Below, one piece after another: positions 55,563 through 64,000 of a DNA stretch of 64,000 nt (positions within the stretch are counted from its first letter, which is position 1; each line of letters begins with the position of its first letter). The DNA comes from Moraxellaceae bacterium. GTDB lineage: Bacteria > Pseudomonadota > Gammaproteobacteria > Pseudomonadales > Moraxellaceae. A model generated the notes under the pieces. It worked only from the letters and a program-made list of their open reading frames with translations, was not told where the DNA came from and made no database searches. A program made the translations under genes and the position numbers. The stretch covers positions 1-64,000 of the forward strand of contig JAJFBF010000049.1 in assembly GCA_020697295.1 (NCBI GenBank), in the 5' to 3' direction.

Positions 55563-55775
55563 ATGAGCAAGAAGTCCCTGCGGCGTTCACGCCAGAATCG
55601 CATGATCGCCGGCGTGATGGGTGGCCTGGCCAAGTATTTCAACCTGGACGTCACGGTACTGCGCATTGTTTACGTGCTGGTATCGCTGTTCAGCGCCGGC
55701 TTTCCCGGCCTGATCGTGTACCTCATCCTGTGGCTGTTGATGCCGCTCGAGGAGGAGGGGGAGGGAGCGGCCTGA
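55563..55775 (+). CDS. PspC-domain membrane protein
   Basis: A 70-residue protein. The pattern SRQNRMIAGVMGGLAKYFNLDVTVLRIVYVLVSLFSAGFPGLIVYLILWLLMPLEEE is a stand-alone PspC domain with two hydrophobic stretches and an acidic tail. PspC partners with PspB and PspA in the phage-shock envelope response, but neither is nearby. ATG 55563 has CCGGAGT upstream. Its 3' end is one base from the convergent YdcH gene. Confidence 0.9.
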   Translation: MSKKSLRRSRQNRMIAGVMGGLAKYFNLDVTVLRIVYVLVSLFSAGFPGLIVYLILWLLMPLEEEGEGAA

Positions 55776-55776
55776 G

Positions 55777-56019
55777 TCAGGCCGTTTCCTTCAGCATCGC
55801 GTACAGCTTGTCCTTGAGCAGGGCGCGCTGCTTCTTCAGCGATTCCATGTGCTCGTCGGACAGGTTCTGCTCACCGGTCTCACCCCTGGCCACCTCGACA
55901 TCCACGGCGTTGTATTCGTCGTTAAGACGGCTGAAGTGCTGGTCGCTCTGGCGCAGCCCCTGGATGCGTTCCTTCAGTTCGGGAAAGTCGCGGGTCAGGG
56001 CATGGTTGCCGGTATGCAT
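55777..56019 (-). CDS. YdcH-family small protein (DUF465)
   Basis: An 80-residue helical protein. The pattern DFPELKERIQGLRQSDQHFSRLNDEYNAVDVEV and LKKQRALLKDKLYAMLK identifies the YdcH/DUF465 family: two antiparallel helices, role unknown. AGGAGA precedes the start. It is convergent with the PspC-domain gene. Confidence 0.9.
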   Translation of the reverse strand: MHTGNHALTRDFPELKERIQGLRQSDQHFSRLNDEYNAVDVEVARGETGEQNLSDEHMESLKKQRALLKDKLYAMLKETA

Positions 56020-56081
56020 CGGATAATCTCCTGTTGTGGTCTTTTTTCAGGATGTCACCGGTGCCTTCCCCTGGTTTTGAT

Positions 56082-56720
56082 TCAGCTCAAGCGCTGGCGT
56101 GATTGCGCGGTCGTCCCGACCGTTGTGGCCTTGAGTTGGCGGAAGCGGAAGCAGCCCGACTCATGGTCGTTTACAAAGCCGCAGGCCTGCAGGAAAGCAT
56201 ATACCGTGGTGCTGCCCACGAAGCGGAAGCCGCGCTTTTTAAGCTCCTTCGCCAATGCGTCAGAGAGCGGGGTCGAGGCGGGCGCGTCCCGGTAGCTCGC
56301 CGGGCCGTTGACTAGCGCTCGCCCTCCGACAAACTCCCAGAGCCAGTCCGACAAGCTGCCGACCTCCTTCTGGAGTGCGAGGGCGGCGATGGCGTTGTCG
56401 CGAATCGCCGTCAGCTTGCCGCGATGGCGGATCAGGCTCGCGTCGCCCAACAGGGTCTCGATGTCGGCATCACTCATGCGGGCAACTTTCCGGATCTCGA
56501 ATCCGTGAAAGGCCCGGCGATACGCCTCCCGCTTGCGCAAGACGGTAATCCAGGACAGTCCAGCCTGCTGGCCCTCCAGGCAAAGCATCTCGAAGAGGTG
56601 GCGGTCGTCATGCGACGGTACGCCCCATTCCTCGTCGTGATACTGCACATAAAGCGGATCATCCCCGCACCAGGGGCAGCGGGAAGGGGAAGAGGAAGGG
56701 GAAGGGGAAGGGGGCACCAT
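56082..56720 (-). CDS. tag: DNA-3-methyladenine glycosylase I
   Basis: Excises 3-methyladenine from DNA. 212 residues. The zinc-binding set is visible as RCPWCGDDPLYVQYHDEEWG and DHESGCFRF, and the substrate pocket as LEGQQAGLSWITVLRKREAYRRAF. The N-terminus MVPPSPSPSSSPSR is a Ser/Pro stretch from a purine hexanucleotide repeat (56681-56714) and is not part of the usual fold. It lies near glyQS as in P. aeruginosa. The last residues TTAQSRQRLS are variable. Confidence 0.94.
   Translation of the reverse strand: MVPPSPSPSSSPSRCPWCGDDPLYVQYHDEEWGVPSHDDRHLFEMLCLEGQQAGLSWITVLRKREAYRRAFHGFEIRKVARMSDADIETLLGDASLIRHRGKLTAIRDNAIAALALQKEVGSLSDWLWEFVGGRALVNGPASYRDAPASTPLSDALAKELKKRGFRFVGSTTVYAFLQACGFVNDHESGCFRFRQLKATTVGTTAQSRQRLS
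56681..56714. repeat. Polypurine GGGGAA-type repeat in the tag 5' end
   Basis: A 34-base run of G and A only, about five units of GGGGAA or GGAAGA, lying inside the tag coding region just after its ATG. It encodes alternating Ser-Pro codons on the minus strand. Unit length six keeps the frame, so copy-number change would alter only the N-terminal tail. Confidence 0.8.
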
Positions 56721-57025
56721 GGCAACTCCGGCAAGGCCATCGCACGACGGCGTCGGTTACATGAAAGGGCAGCCCGGCCCGCCTGGCCAGCCGGAGGGAG
56801 GAGGCTCTACAAAGCCCGGCTGTCCAGCCTGATCTACTCTCGCCGCCCCTGCAATCCGGCAGGGCAGGGACGAGATGCGGGTTCAATGCGATAAGCGGAG
56901 CGGGCGCGGCGTGTCCTGTTGTTCGCGTTTGTCTAATCTAACCTTATCAATCGCAGGGGCTTCCCGGGCCATGCCCACGGTCAGGTGTCCTGCCTGACTC
57001 CCCTGCCTGAAAGGAGAATGTTGTC
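56721..57025. other. Divergent gap between tag and the receiver gene
   Basis: 305 bases with no supported gene. A less GC-rich patch, TTTGTCTAATCTAACCTTAT (56928-56947), upstream of the receiver gene may contain its promoter, but I cannot assign hexamers. Confidence 0.4.
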
Positions 57026-57478
57026 ATGGATCCCGATACCGTCGCACTCGCAACCAGTCCCGGCCCCGAGGGTGCCGCCGTCATCCGGCGCCCGCTGCGC
57101 ATCCTCGTGGTCGATGACAGCGAAGCCATCCGCGTCTTCATGAAGGCCAAGCTCAATGGCATCGCCGGCGAGTCCCACGAGTTGCACCTGGACACGGCCC
57201 CGAGCGGGGAAGACGCCATCGCCAGCTGCGCGCTCCAGCCCTATGACCTCATTTTCATGGATGTGGTGATGCCGGGCATGGGCGGTATCGAAGCCTGCCG
57301 CCAGATCAAGGCCCGGTACAAGGTGGCGGTGGCAATGGTCTCCAGCCTGCGCGGCCCCGAGGACCAGAAGGCGGCCTACGAGGCTGGCTGCGACACCTAC
57401 CTGTCCAAGCCGGTCAAGGACGCCGACCTCAGGGAGGTCGTCGGACAAGCCGTGGAAGGCCGGGTGCTGGCGCGCTAG
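57026..57478 (+). CDS. Stand-alone response-regulator receiver protein (CheY-like)
   Basis: A 150-residue protein with a receiver domain after an N-terminal tail of about 24 residues. The acidic pair is in ILVVDDSEAIR, the phospho-Asp in YDLIFMDVVMPGMGG, the Thr/Ser position in AMVSSLRG, and Lys in YLSKPVKD. There is no output domain. A CheX-like phosphatase follows on the same strand. AAAGGAGAA precedes the start. No histidine kinase is in the window. Confidence 0.9.
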   Translation: MDPDTVALATSPGPEGAAVIRRPLRILVVDDSEAIRVFMKAKLNGIAGESHELHLDTAPSGEDAIASCALQPYDLIFMDVVMPGMGGIEACRQIKARYKVAVAMVSSLRGPEDQKAAYEAGCDTYLSKPVKDADLREVVGQAVEGRVLAR

Positions 57479-57651
57479 TTTGACCCTGCCGCGACAGGCG
57501 GCATGATCCGCCGCCGGAAACCCCGGCCAGGCGGCTCCTGGTTGATCCGGCCCAAGACAAACCGGGTCGGCAGGCGCACTATAAGAAGCACGGGTTCAGT
57601 CCGGGTCTATCCCGCCCGCGACGGATTCCAACCTCACAAGAGGCCAGCATC

Positions 57652-58074
57652 ATGACCAGTACCTTGAAGCATGAAGTGATCAACACGGTAACCGAGCAGG
57701 TCTGGTCGGAGTTCCTTGGGATTTCCCTGGCCCCGACCACCACGACCCAAGGCGAGGCCGAATGCGCTTCGTCCATCTCCATCGAGGGCGCCTGGAACGG
57801 TGCTGTCATTGTCGCCTGTTCCCGCCAGCTCGCCCGCCAGGCGGCCGCCACCATGTACTGCTGCCCCGTGGCCGAGATCGACGACGCCAACTGGCGCGAA
57901 ACCCTCAACGAAGTTGCCAACATCATGGGTGGCAACCTCAAGGCCATGCTGCCCGCTCCCAGCAGCCTGGGACTGCCCGAGGCCTTCGATACCTGGCAAC
58001 CCGAGAATGACCCCAACACCGTGACCTACATGAGCGCAGAAGGGCCCCTGTACGTAACCGTGTTCCCGGCCTGA
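57652..58074 (+). CDS. CheX-like phosphatase-domain protein
   Basis: A 140-residue protein. The signature ETLNEVANIMGGNLKAMLP has the E-x-x-N type phosphatase residues and the GN turn of CheC/CheX proteins. AWNGAVIVACSRQLARQAAATMY forms the preceding helix. CheX proteins dephosphorylate receiver domains. The neighbouring receiver gene 173 bases upstream is the natural partner. No chemotaxis genes are nearby, so the pair probably belongs to a different signalling path. Confidence 0.82.
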   Translation: MTSTLKHEVINTVTEQVWSEFLGISLAPTTTTQGEAECASSISIEGAWNGAVIVACSRQLARQAAATMYCCPVAEIDDANWRETLNEVANIMGGNLKAMLPAPSSLGLPEAFDTWQPENDPNTVTYMSAEGPLYVTVFPA

Positions 58075-58169
58075 GCCGGTCCCGCTTTTCCGCCACAGCC
58101 GGGCAAGGCGCCTGCCCCCGGCCGCAGCCGTTTCCCCTCCCGACCTGTAACCCGGCCCGGCCTTGCCGC

Positions 58170-58175
58170 TATACT
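58170..58175 (+). promoter_or_regulatory. Possible -10 of glyQS
   Basis: TATACT in CCGCTATACTCG, 31 bases before the glyQ GTG. No good -35 is visible; TGTAAC is the best candidate at 18-base spacing. Confidence 0.45.
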
Positions 58176-58206
58176 CGCCCCCTTTGATTCGCTCCAGGGG
58201 AACCCC

Positions 58207-59178
58207 GTGGCCAACGCCATCGCCGCAGGCCTGACCTTTCAGGACCTTATTCTCAAGCTGCAGAACTTCTGGGCCCGCCAGGGCTGTGTCGTGATCCAGC
58301 CCTACGACATGGAAATGGGCGCCGGCACTTTCCACACCGCCACCTTCCTGCGCGCCATCGGCCCGGAGACCTGGAACGCCGCCTACGTGCAGCCGTCCCG
58401 CCGTCCCGCCGACGGCCGCTATGGCGAGAACCCCAACCGCCTGCAGCACTACTACCAGTTCCAGGTGGTGCTGAAGCCGTCACCGGCCAATATCCAGGAG
58501 CTGTACCTGGAGTCGCTGCGCGAACTGGGCGTCGATCCGGCGGTGCATGACGTGCGCTTTGTCGAGGACAACTGGGAGTCGCCCACGCTGGGCGCCTGGG
58601 GCCTGGGCTGGGAAGTCTGGCTGAATGGCATGGAAGTCACGCAGTTCACCTATTTCCAGCAAGTGGGCGGCATCGAGTGCTATCCCGTCACGGGCGAGAT
58701 CACCTACGGCCTCGAGCGCCTGTGCATGTACCTGCAGGGCGTGGATTCGGTCTATGACCTGGTCTGGTCCAAGGGCGTGCCCGATGCCGAAGGCAACACG
58801 CGCCCCGTCACCTATGGCGACGTCTTCCACCAGAACGAAGTCGAGCAGTCGACCTTCAACTTCGAGCACGCCAACGTGCCCAAGCTGTTCGAGCTCTTCG
58901 ACTATTACGAGAGCGAATCCAACGCGCTCATGGAAAAGCAGTTGCCGCTGCCCGCCTATGAAATGGTGGTGAAAGCCTCGCACACCTTCAACCTGCTCGA
59001 TGCGCGCCGCGCCATCTCGGTCACCGAGCGCCAGCGCTACATCCTGCGTGTGCGCACCCTCGCGCGCAACATCGCGCAGAGCTACCTGCAGGCCCGTGCC
59101 CGCCTCGGCTTCCCGATGGCGACGGCGTCGCTGCGCGACGAAGTATTGGCAAAGCTGGCCCAGGAGAACGCAGCATGA
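58207..59178 (+). CDS. glyQ: Glycyl-tRNA synthetase alpha subunit
   Basis: The catalytic subunit of the alpha2beta2 bacterial GlyRS. 323 residues starting at GTG (58207). Family signatures: [76 protein letters not shown] and the [24 protein letters not shown] region. The next gene overlaps by ATGA and encodes the beta subunit. A minus-strand tRNA-Gly at the window start is one of its substrates. Confidence 0.97.
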   Translation: MANAIAAGLTFQDLILKLQNFWARQGCVVIQPYDMEMGAGTFHTATFLRAIGPETWNAAYVQPSRRPADGRYGENPNRLQHYYQFQVVLKPSPANIQELYLESLRELGVDPAVHDVRFVEDNWESPTLGAWGLGWEVWLNGMEVTQFTYFQQVGGIECYPVTGEITYGLERLCMYLQGVDSVYDLVWSKGVPDAEGNTRPVTYGDVFHQNEVEQSTFNFEHANVPKLFELFDYYESESNALMEKQLPLPAYEMVVKASHTFNLLDARRAISVTERQRYILRVRTLARNIAQSYLQARARLGFPMATASLRDEVLAKLAQENAA

Positions 59179-61232
59179 GTCACAAGGATTTCCTGGTTGA
59201 GCTCGGCACGGAAGAACTGCCCCCCAAGGCCCTGAAGACCCTGTCCGACAGCTTCCGTGATGGCATTGTGAAAGGCCTGGCGACCGCTGGCCTCGCGCAT
59301 GGCAAGGTCGAGGCCTTCGCCGCCCCCCGTCGCCTGGCCGTGCTCGTACACCGGCTCGCAGAGCAGCAGCCCGACCGCACTGTCTCGGTTGACGGTCCGC
59401 CGGTAAAGGCCGCCTTCGATGCCGAGGGCCAGCCCACGCAGGCCGCGCTGGGCTTTGCGCGCAAGAATGGCGTCGACATCAGCGAGCTCGACAAAAGCGG
59501 CGAGAAGCTGCGCCATGTGCGGGAAGTGAAGGGCGAGCCGGCAAGCGCGCTGCTGGCCGGCATCGTCAGCCAGTCCCTGCAGGATCTACCCATTCCCAGG
59601 CGCATGCGCTGGGGCGCCTCGCGCGTGGAGTTCGTACGCCCGACGCAATGGCTGGTCATGCTCTTCGGCAAGGACGTGATTGACTGCGAGATCCTGGCCC
59701 AAAAGGCCGGCCGCACCTCGCGCGGCCACCGCTTCCACCATCCCGAGCCGGTGCACATCCCCAACCCCGTGAGCTATGTCGAGACGATGCGCGCCGCGCA
59801 CGTCATCGCCGACTTCGCCGAACGCCGCGAAGCCATTGGCAAGAAGGTGCGCCTGCTTGCCGAGATGGAGCATGGGACCGCGCTCATTCCCGAGGCGCTG
59901 CTCGACGAGGTCGCCGCACTGGTGGAATGGCCCATCCCGCTGGTCTGCTCTTTCGAGGAGCGCTTCCTGTCCGTGCCGCAGGAGGCGCTGATCTCGACCA
60001 TGCAGGACAACCAGAAGTACTTCTGTCTGGTCGACCACAACGCGAAGCTGCTGCCGCGCTTCATCACCGTCGCCAATATCGACAGCCCGCATCCCGAGTA
60101 CATCGTGGCGGGCAACGAGAAGGTGGTGCGCCCGCGCCTCACCGACGCCGAATTCTTCTTCAACCAGGACAAGAAATCCCGGCTGGAAACCCGCAACGAG
60201 CGCCTCAAGACTGTGGTGTTCCAGGCCCAGCTCGGCACTGTCTATGAAAAAGTCGCGCGCGTGTCCGCGCTGGCCGGCATCATTGCCGCTGCCAGTGGCG
60301 GCGACCGCGACCTGGGCGAGCGCGCCGGCATTCTCTCCAAGTGCGATCTTGCCACCGAGATGGTCGGCGAGTTCCCGGAGCTGCAGGGCATCGCCGGCTA
60401 TTACTACGCCACCCACGACGGCGAGCACGAGGAAGTCGCCCGCGCCCTCAACGAGCAGTACCAGCCGCGCTTTGCCGGCGACGCGCTGCCGGCCACCAAA
60501 ACCGGCGCCGCGCTCGCCATCGCCGACAAGCTTGACACCCTGGTCGGCATCTTCGGCATCAACCAGCCACCGACCGGCTCCAAGGATCCCTTCGCGCTGC
60601 GCCGCTCCGCCATCGGCCTGCTGCGCATCATCATCGAGAAGGAGCTGGCGCTGGACGTACAGGCGCTGGTCGCCGGCTCCGCCCGCATGTATGGCGACAA
60701 GCTGGAAAATCCGAACACTGCAAGCGATGTGTTCGACTTCCTGCTGGGCCGCTACCGCGCCATGTACGAGGAGCAGGGCATCAGCGCCGAGGTCATCCTC
60801 GCGGTGCAGGCGCTCAAGCCGACGCAACCCCTGGACTTCGACCGCCGCGTGAAGGCGGTGGCGCACTTCGCCGCACTCCCGGAAGCCGAGGCGTTGGCCG
60901 CCGGCAACAAGCGGGTATCCAACATCCTGGCCAAGGAACGCCTGCTCGCGCATGCCGTCGTCAGTGTCGCGTTGCTGACCGAGCCCGCCGAAAAAGCACT
61001 GGCGGAGGCCGTGCTGCGCCTGGAGGCCGAGCTCGCGCCGCTGTTCGAGGCCCGTGACTACACGCCGGCCCTGGAGCGCCTGGCCGCACTACGCCCGCAG
61101 GTCGACGCCTTCTTCGACGAGGTCATGGTGATGGCGGACGATATCGCGGTGAAGGCCAACCGCCTGGCGCTGCTCGCGCAGCTGCGCGCGCTGTTCCTGC
61201 AGGTCGCGGACATCTCGCTGCTGCAAGCCTGA
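59175..61232 (+). CDS. glyS: Glycyl-tRNA synthetase beta subunit
   Basis: A 685-residue partner of GlyQ that binds tRNA-Gly. It begins [27 protein letters not shown]. The core has [24 protein letters not shown] and the HD-like stretch ([14 protein letters not shown]). [22 protein letters not shown] is conserved and the C-terminus is a DALR-like anticodon-binding part ending VADISLLQA. It overlaps glyQ by four bases and is followed by a terminator. Confidence 0.97.
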   Translation: MSHKDFLVELGTEELPPKALKTLSDSFRDGIVKGLATAGLAHGKVEAFAAPRRLAVLVHRLAEQQPDRTVSVDGPPVKAAFDAEGQPTQAALGFARKNGVDISELDKSGEKLRHVREVKGEPASALLAGIVSQSLQDLPIPRRMRWGASRVEFVRPTQWLVMLFGKDVIDCEILAQKAGRTSRGHRFHHPEPVHIPNPVSYVETMRAAHVIADFAERREAIGKKVRLLAEMEHGTALIPEALLDEVAALVEWPIPLVCSFEERFLSVPQEALISTMQDNQKYFCLVDHNAKLLPRFITVANIDSPHPEYIVAGNEKVVRPRLTDAEFFFNQDKKSRLETRNERLKTVVFQAQLGTVYEKVARVSALAGIIAAASGGDRDLGERAGILSKCDLATEMVGEFPELQGIAGYYYATHDGEHEEVARALNEQYQPRFAGDALPATKTGAALAIADKLDTLVGIFGINQPPTGSKDPFALRRSAIGLLRIIIEKELALDVQALVAGSARMYGDKLENPNTASDVFDFLLGRYRAMYEEQGISAEVILAVQALKPTQPLDFDRRVKAVAHFAALPEAEALAAGNKRVSNILAKERLLAHAVVSVALLTEPAEKALAEAVLRLEAELAPLFEARDYTPALERLAALRPQVDAFFDEVMVMADDIAVKANRLALLAQLRALFLQVADISLLQA

Positions 61233-61377
61233 GCCGCGTAGCTGCCGGGGTCCGGCGCCTGCGGCACCGACATGGCAACTGCCGATGCCGCCGGTGCCGC
61301 CGGTGCCGTTGGCGTCGCACTGATGCCGTAAAGGATAAAAAGGTGGGCGGGTATAATTCTCTCGCGCCGGCCACATG

Positions 61378-61405
61378 AAAAAAGGCAGCCTCGGCTGCCT
61401 TTTTT
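61378..61405. terminator. Terminator between glyS and the TMTC-like gene
   Basis: AAAAAAGGCAGC-CTCG-GCTGCCTTTTTT. It ends glyQS on the plus strand and is also suited to the minus-strand TMTC-like transcript after the 13-bp tandem array. Confidence 0.9.
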
Positions 61406-61509
61406 CACTTCAGCTTTTCACTTCAGCTTTTCACTTCAGCTTTTCACTTCAGCTTTTCACTTCAGCTTTTCACTTCAGCTTTTCACTTCAGCTTTTCACT
61501 TCAGCTTTT
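61406..61509. repeat. 13-bp tandem array, eight perfect copies
   Basis: Eight uninterrupted head-to-tail copies of CACTTCAGCTTTT (104 bases). They lie between the glyS-side terminator and the stop codon of the TMTC-like gene, touching that stop. The unit is not a multiple of three, but the array is outside the coding region. It is a typical minisatellite likely to vary in copy number. Confidence 0.95.
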
Positions 61510-62867
61510 CACTGCGGCGCTGACGCGTCCTGCATCTGCTTGCGCAGGAAATACAGGTTCAGCACCGGCTTGGGGTCCTCAGGGTCCAGCGCCATCGCCC
61601 GTGCAAATGCCGCGCTTGCGCACTCCACGTCCCCCGCGTCCCGGCAGGCCATCCCGAGGTTGTTCCACACTCGCGCCTTCTGCGGCGACTGCTGCGCCGT
61701 GCGTGCCCACAATGCCAGCTCGCTGCGATAGTCCTCGTTGCGCAACAAAGTGGCATAGGCGAGCAGCAGCGCCAGCGCAGCCGCCGACCAGGGCGCCAGG
61801 CGTAGCGACAATGGCGGCATTGCTGCGCGCCGCGCCTGCGCCAGCAACAGCAGGCTCCACAGCGGGCCGGCCAGGGCCGGATACAGATGACGCTCGCTGG
61901 CCAGATCCACGCGCGGCATCAGGCCGTTGGTGGGCAGCAGGCAAAGCACGTACCAGAGCAGCCCCGCCGCCAGCCAGGAACGGGCGTACAACACGCGCCA
62001 CAGCGCCAGCACCGCCACGGAGGCGAGCAGCAGCGCCTGCAGCACCAGGCGCGGTGTCCACGCCGATGGCAGGCGCAGGTCAGGGTCGATATTGGGCGAG
62101 AGCGCAAGCAGCTGGCCCAGCAGCCAGCCATGCGCCAGCACCTGTCCGCGCAGCTGCGCCGCCAGGTCACGCTGTGCGAAGCTGGTCTCGATCATGCGCT
62201 GGTAGTGCGGCTCGACAAGAAAGGCGAGGGCGGCCAGCGCCACCACGGCCAGCGATGGGCTGATGTCGCGCAGCAGCTCGCGCGGACGCGCCCCCCGCAC
62301 CCAGGCCACGAGCGCGAAGAGCAGCGGAAACACCCAGGCCGTCTCGCGGACGCCCAGCGCCAGCGCCGTGCACAGCGCCGCCGCCCAGGGCGCGGCACGG
62401 CCACCATGCGCAAAAAGCCACAAGCCGGCGAATAGAAAGGTCGTGGCCAATGAAACGGAGCGGCCCGCGATATAGGTCACCGCTTCGGTCTGCACCGGGT
62501 GCAGCGCCCACAGCGCCACCAGCAGCCAGGCGCCGCGCGGCGCCAACGGCAGCGCGCGCAAGGCCCAGGCGGCCAGCAGCACGGTGTTGAGCAGGTGCAC
62601 CAGGACGTTGAACAAATGAAAGCCGTAGGGTGCGGATGACCACGTCCAGTTCAGCGCATACGATAACTTGAGCAGCGGACGCAGTCCCGGCAGCGACTCC
62701 CACCAGGCCGTGATCGAATGCACCGGCGCGTAGCCGACGATCACGTTGTGGTCGTCGAACTGGAAGGGACCGGCCAGCGCCGTGGCCCAGGCCAGGCCGA
62801 CCAGCGCCACAATGACAAAGGGCAGCCAGCGCTGCCCCTTGTGTGCCGCCGTCAGGGCATCGCTCAC
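61509..62867 (-). CDS. TMTC-like multispanning membrane protein with a TPR
   Basis: A 452-residue membrane protein with about ten hydrophobic segments. The order of motifs resembles GT-C proteins of the TMTC/PMT type: FQFDDHNVIVG, GFHLFNVLVHLLNTVLLA, WALHPVQTEAVTYIAGRSVSLATTFLF, PTNGLMPRVDLASERHLYPALAG. A C-terminal TPR-like stretch follows (ARVWNNLGMACRDAGDVECASAAFARAMALDPED). TMTC proteins transfer mannose to proteins in eukaryotes; a bacterial role is not known to me. It starts at GTG (62867), overlapping the DUF3617 stop. It ends directly at the 13-bp tandem array. Confidence 0.78.
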   Translation of the reverse strand: MSDALTAAHKGQRWLPFVIVALVGLAWATALAGPFQFDDHNVIVGYAPVHSITAWWESLPGLRPLLKLSYALNWTWSSAPYGFHLFNVLVHLLNTVLLAAWALRALPLAPRGAWLLVALWALHPVQTEAVTYIAGRSVSLATTFLFAGLWLFAHGGRAAPWAAALCTALALGVRETAWVFPLLFALVAWVRGARPRELLRDISPSLAVVALAALAFLVEPHYQRMIETSFAQRDLAAQLRGQVLAHGWLLGQLLALSPNIDPDLRLPSAWTPRLVLQALLLASVAVLALWRVLYARSWLAAGLLWYVLCLLPTNGLMPRVDLASERHLYPALAGPLWSLLLLAQARRAAMPPLSLRLAPWSAAALALLLAYATLLRNEDYRSELALWARTAQQSPQKARVWNNLGMACRDAGDVECASAAFARAMALDPEDPKPVLNLYFLRKQMQDASAPQ

Positions 62868-63814
62868 TTGCCGAAGAGGCCGCGAAGCTTGTTGATGCCA
62901 TCGATCGCCTGGTTCAGTTTGGCGGCGGAGCCACCGCTGGCCGGCGCGGTGCCGCCACCGGCGACCACGACCTTGTCCTTGTAGGCTTCGCAGAGCGGGC
63001 CATATTCACTCATCATGATCACGGTGTAGCTGCGGCCGGTACAGTTGGCGGCGGCCAGGGCCTCGGCCTCGTCGCCACAGAAGGTGGCTACCGACCCCCA
63101 CAGCTTCTTTGCCTTGGCATTGGTACAGGCCCTGGCCTGCAGCGCAGCCGTATCAACGCCGCAATAGCCCGCCAACTGGCTCCAGTCCTGGCGCTCTTCC
63201 TGGAAATTGCGCAGGCCGTCAGCGTCATTGCCCAGGCGCGAGAACTCGGCCTTGGCCTTCTTGCACAGGTCGGCCTTGAGGGTGGGGCAGCTGCTCGCCA
63301 TCTGGTCGGCGAGCTGCCAGGTCATGCCGTCGACCATCTGCTTGCAGCTCTGGCCAACCTGGGCCTGCATCTGCGCGGCCTGCACCTTGGCCTTGGTCAC
63401 GGTATTCTCGCTGGCCGCACAGCTGCCGATTTTCTTGCCGGCGTAGCTGATCTTCATGTCGAAGGCCTGGCCCTGCATATTGCCCTTTGCGCGCAACTGG
63501 CCCTTGTAGGACTCTTTGCCGATGACCGTGATCTCGCCTTCACCAGTCATCTGCTGCGGCGGTGCGCACTCCACCTTGAAGCGACTGGTATTGCCGGACT
63601 GGGTAAAGCTCTTGAGCTTGCAGTTCTTGTCCACCGGCACCATTTTTTCGCTGCCCTGCTCGCCCGGGGCCAGGCACAGCACCTGCTTGGTGGCCGGCAT
63701 CTGGAAGGGCATGCCCGCCATCTCCATGGAGGTGGTCACTTCCCACTTGTCATCCGCGGTGGCGGCGCCGGCCACTAGGCAGGCGCACAGCGCCAGCAGG
63801 CTACGCTTGATCAT
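62864..63814 (-). CDS. DUF3617-family periplasmic protein
   Basis: A 316-residue precursor with a signal peptide ending ATADD. The N-terminal half has the DUF3617 pattern: W-E-V-T-T-S-MEMAGMPFQMPATKQVLCL, followed by paired Cys residues (NCKLKSF, KVECAPP, GSCAASEN). The C-terminal half is helical, Cys-rich (about eight Cys) and ends in a glycine-rich linker with a short helix (AIDGINKLRGLFGK). Function is unknown. Its stop overlaps the TMTC-like start by GTGA, so the two are co-translated. Confidence 0.82.
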   Translation of the reverse strand: MIKRSLLALCACLVAGAATADDKWEVTTSMEMAGMPFQMPATKQVLCLAPGEQGSEKMVPVDKNCKLKSFTQSGNTSRFKVECAPPQQMTGEGEITVIGKESYKGQLRAKGNMQGQAFDMKISYAGKKIGSCAASENTVTKAKVQAAQMQAQVGQSCKQMVDGMTWQLADQMASSCPTLKADLCKKAKAEFSRLGNDADGLRNFQEERQDWSQLAGYCGVDTAALQARACTNAKAKKLWGSVATFCGDEAEALAAANCTGRSYTVIMMSEYGPLCEAYKDKVVVAGGGTAPASGGSAAKLNQAIDGINKLRGLFGK

Positions 63815-64000
63815 TGCATTCCCTCGACATTGCCGGCAGCCAGGAAGCGGCCACCCGATGACAGGAGCATGCCATCCGCACCGCCGGGCCGCCACCGTCC
63901 GGCTCATCGGGGCGGCTCTGCGCAGGAGAAAGTGCGATCCAGGTCAATCTACCGACACGGAACAGCGTCAGTAGTTCGTTTTTATCCGCCGCCCTGCCAG

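Noticed and set aside
61352-61357. TATAAT on the plus strand just before the glyS-side terminator, suggesting a small RNA
   Set aside because: There is no -35 hexamer at a suitable distance and the predicted transcript would be only about 45 bases, mostly terminator. More likely chance.

Overview
The window is a GC-rich (roughly two-thirds G+C by eye) chromosomal segment of a gammaproteobacterium. Long runs of genes occur in the order I remember from Pseudomonas aeruginosa: hisB-hisH-hisA-hisF, ctpA-envC-gpmI, dsbA-cytochrome c4-cytochrome c5-engB-polA-thrB-znuA/zur-znuCB, yheV-prlC-gamma carbonic anhydrase, aroE-hemF-tsaC-dprA-tsaP-def-fmt-rsmB and tag-glyQ-glyS. Those blocks flank the replication origin in Pseudomonas. 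Here they are rearranged and interrupted by genes I do not expect in Pseudomonas, so a related pseudomonad-like lineage is more likely than Pseudomonas itself. Neither dnaA nor an origin is visible. Nothing indicates a prophage, integron, CRISPR array or insertion sequence.

Layout. 0-8 kb: tRNA-Gly(CCC), a small coiled-coil protein, a PA2779/PA2778-like pair (short membrane protein plus C39-like lipoprotein peptidase), a 48-residue Lmo0937-type membrane protein, a FadL porin with a 995-residue Ig-like lipoprotein, and a PanZ-like acetyltransferase. 8-12 kb: histidine operon carrying an HD phosphohydrolase and REP-like palindromes. 12-16.7 kb: ctpA, envC and gpmI on the minus strand. 16.9-22.7 kb: a three-gene plus-strand cluster, the most unusual part of the window, made of a Slam-like outer-membrane TPR/beta-barrel protein, a secreted FecR-domain protein with two TbpB-like repeats, and a GT41 (OGT/SPINDLY) glycosyltransferase. 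22.7-35 kb: GST, a broken rmuC, an EEP-family hydrolase, dsbA, cytochromes, engB, polA, thrB and the zinc uptake locus with its Zur box. 35-47 kb: housekeeping genes (prlC, aroE, hemF, tsaC, dprA, tsaP, def, fmt, rsmB). 47-57 kb: more variable, with a broken acyl-CoA dehydrogenase, small unknowns, a HopJ-family protein, a methyltransferase and a DesT-like regulator divergent from a reductase and two tandem fatty-acid desaturases. 57-64 kb: a receiver protein with a CheX-like phosphatase, glyQS, a 13-bp minisatellite, a TMTC-like membrane protein and a DUF3617 protein.

Functional links. The DesT-like repressor with two 7-4-7 operators probably couples membrane fatty-acid state to the desaturase genes. 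The zinc genes are controlled from one divergent Zur site. The Slam/FecR/GT41 genes are tightly spaced and look like one secretion-plus-modification unit. rmuC and the acyl-CoA dehydrogenase each carry an internal out-of-frame deletion near a GC-rich palindromic junction. Either they are true pseudogenes or the assembly collapsed there. All functional names are read from motifs and remembered family patterns; no database search was run.
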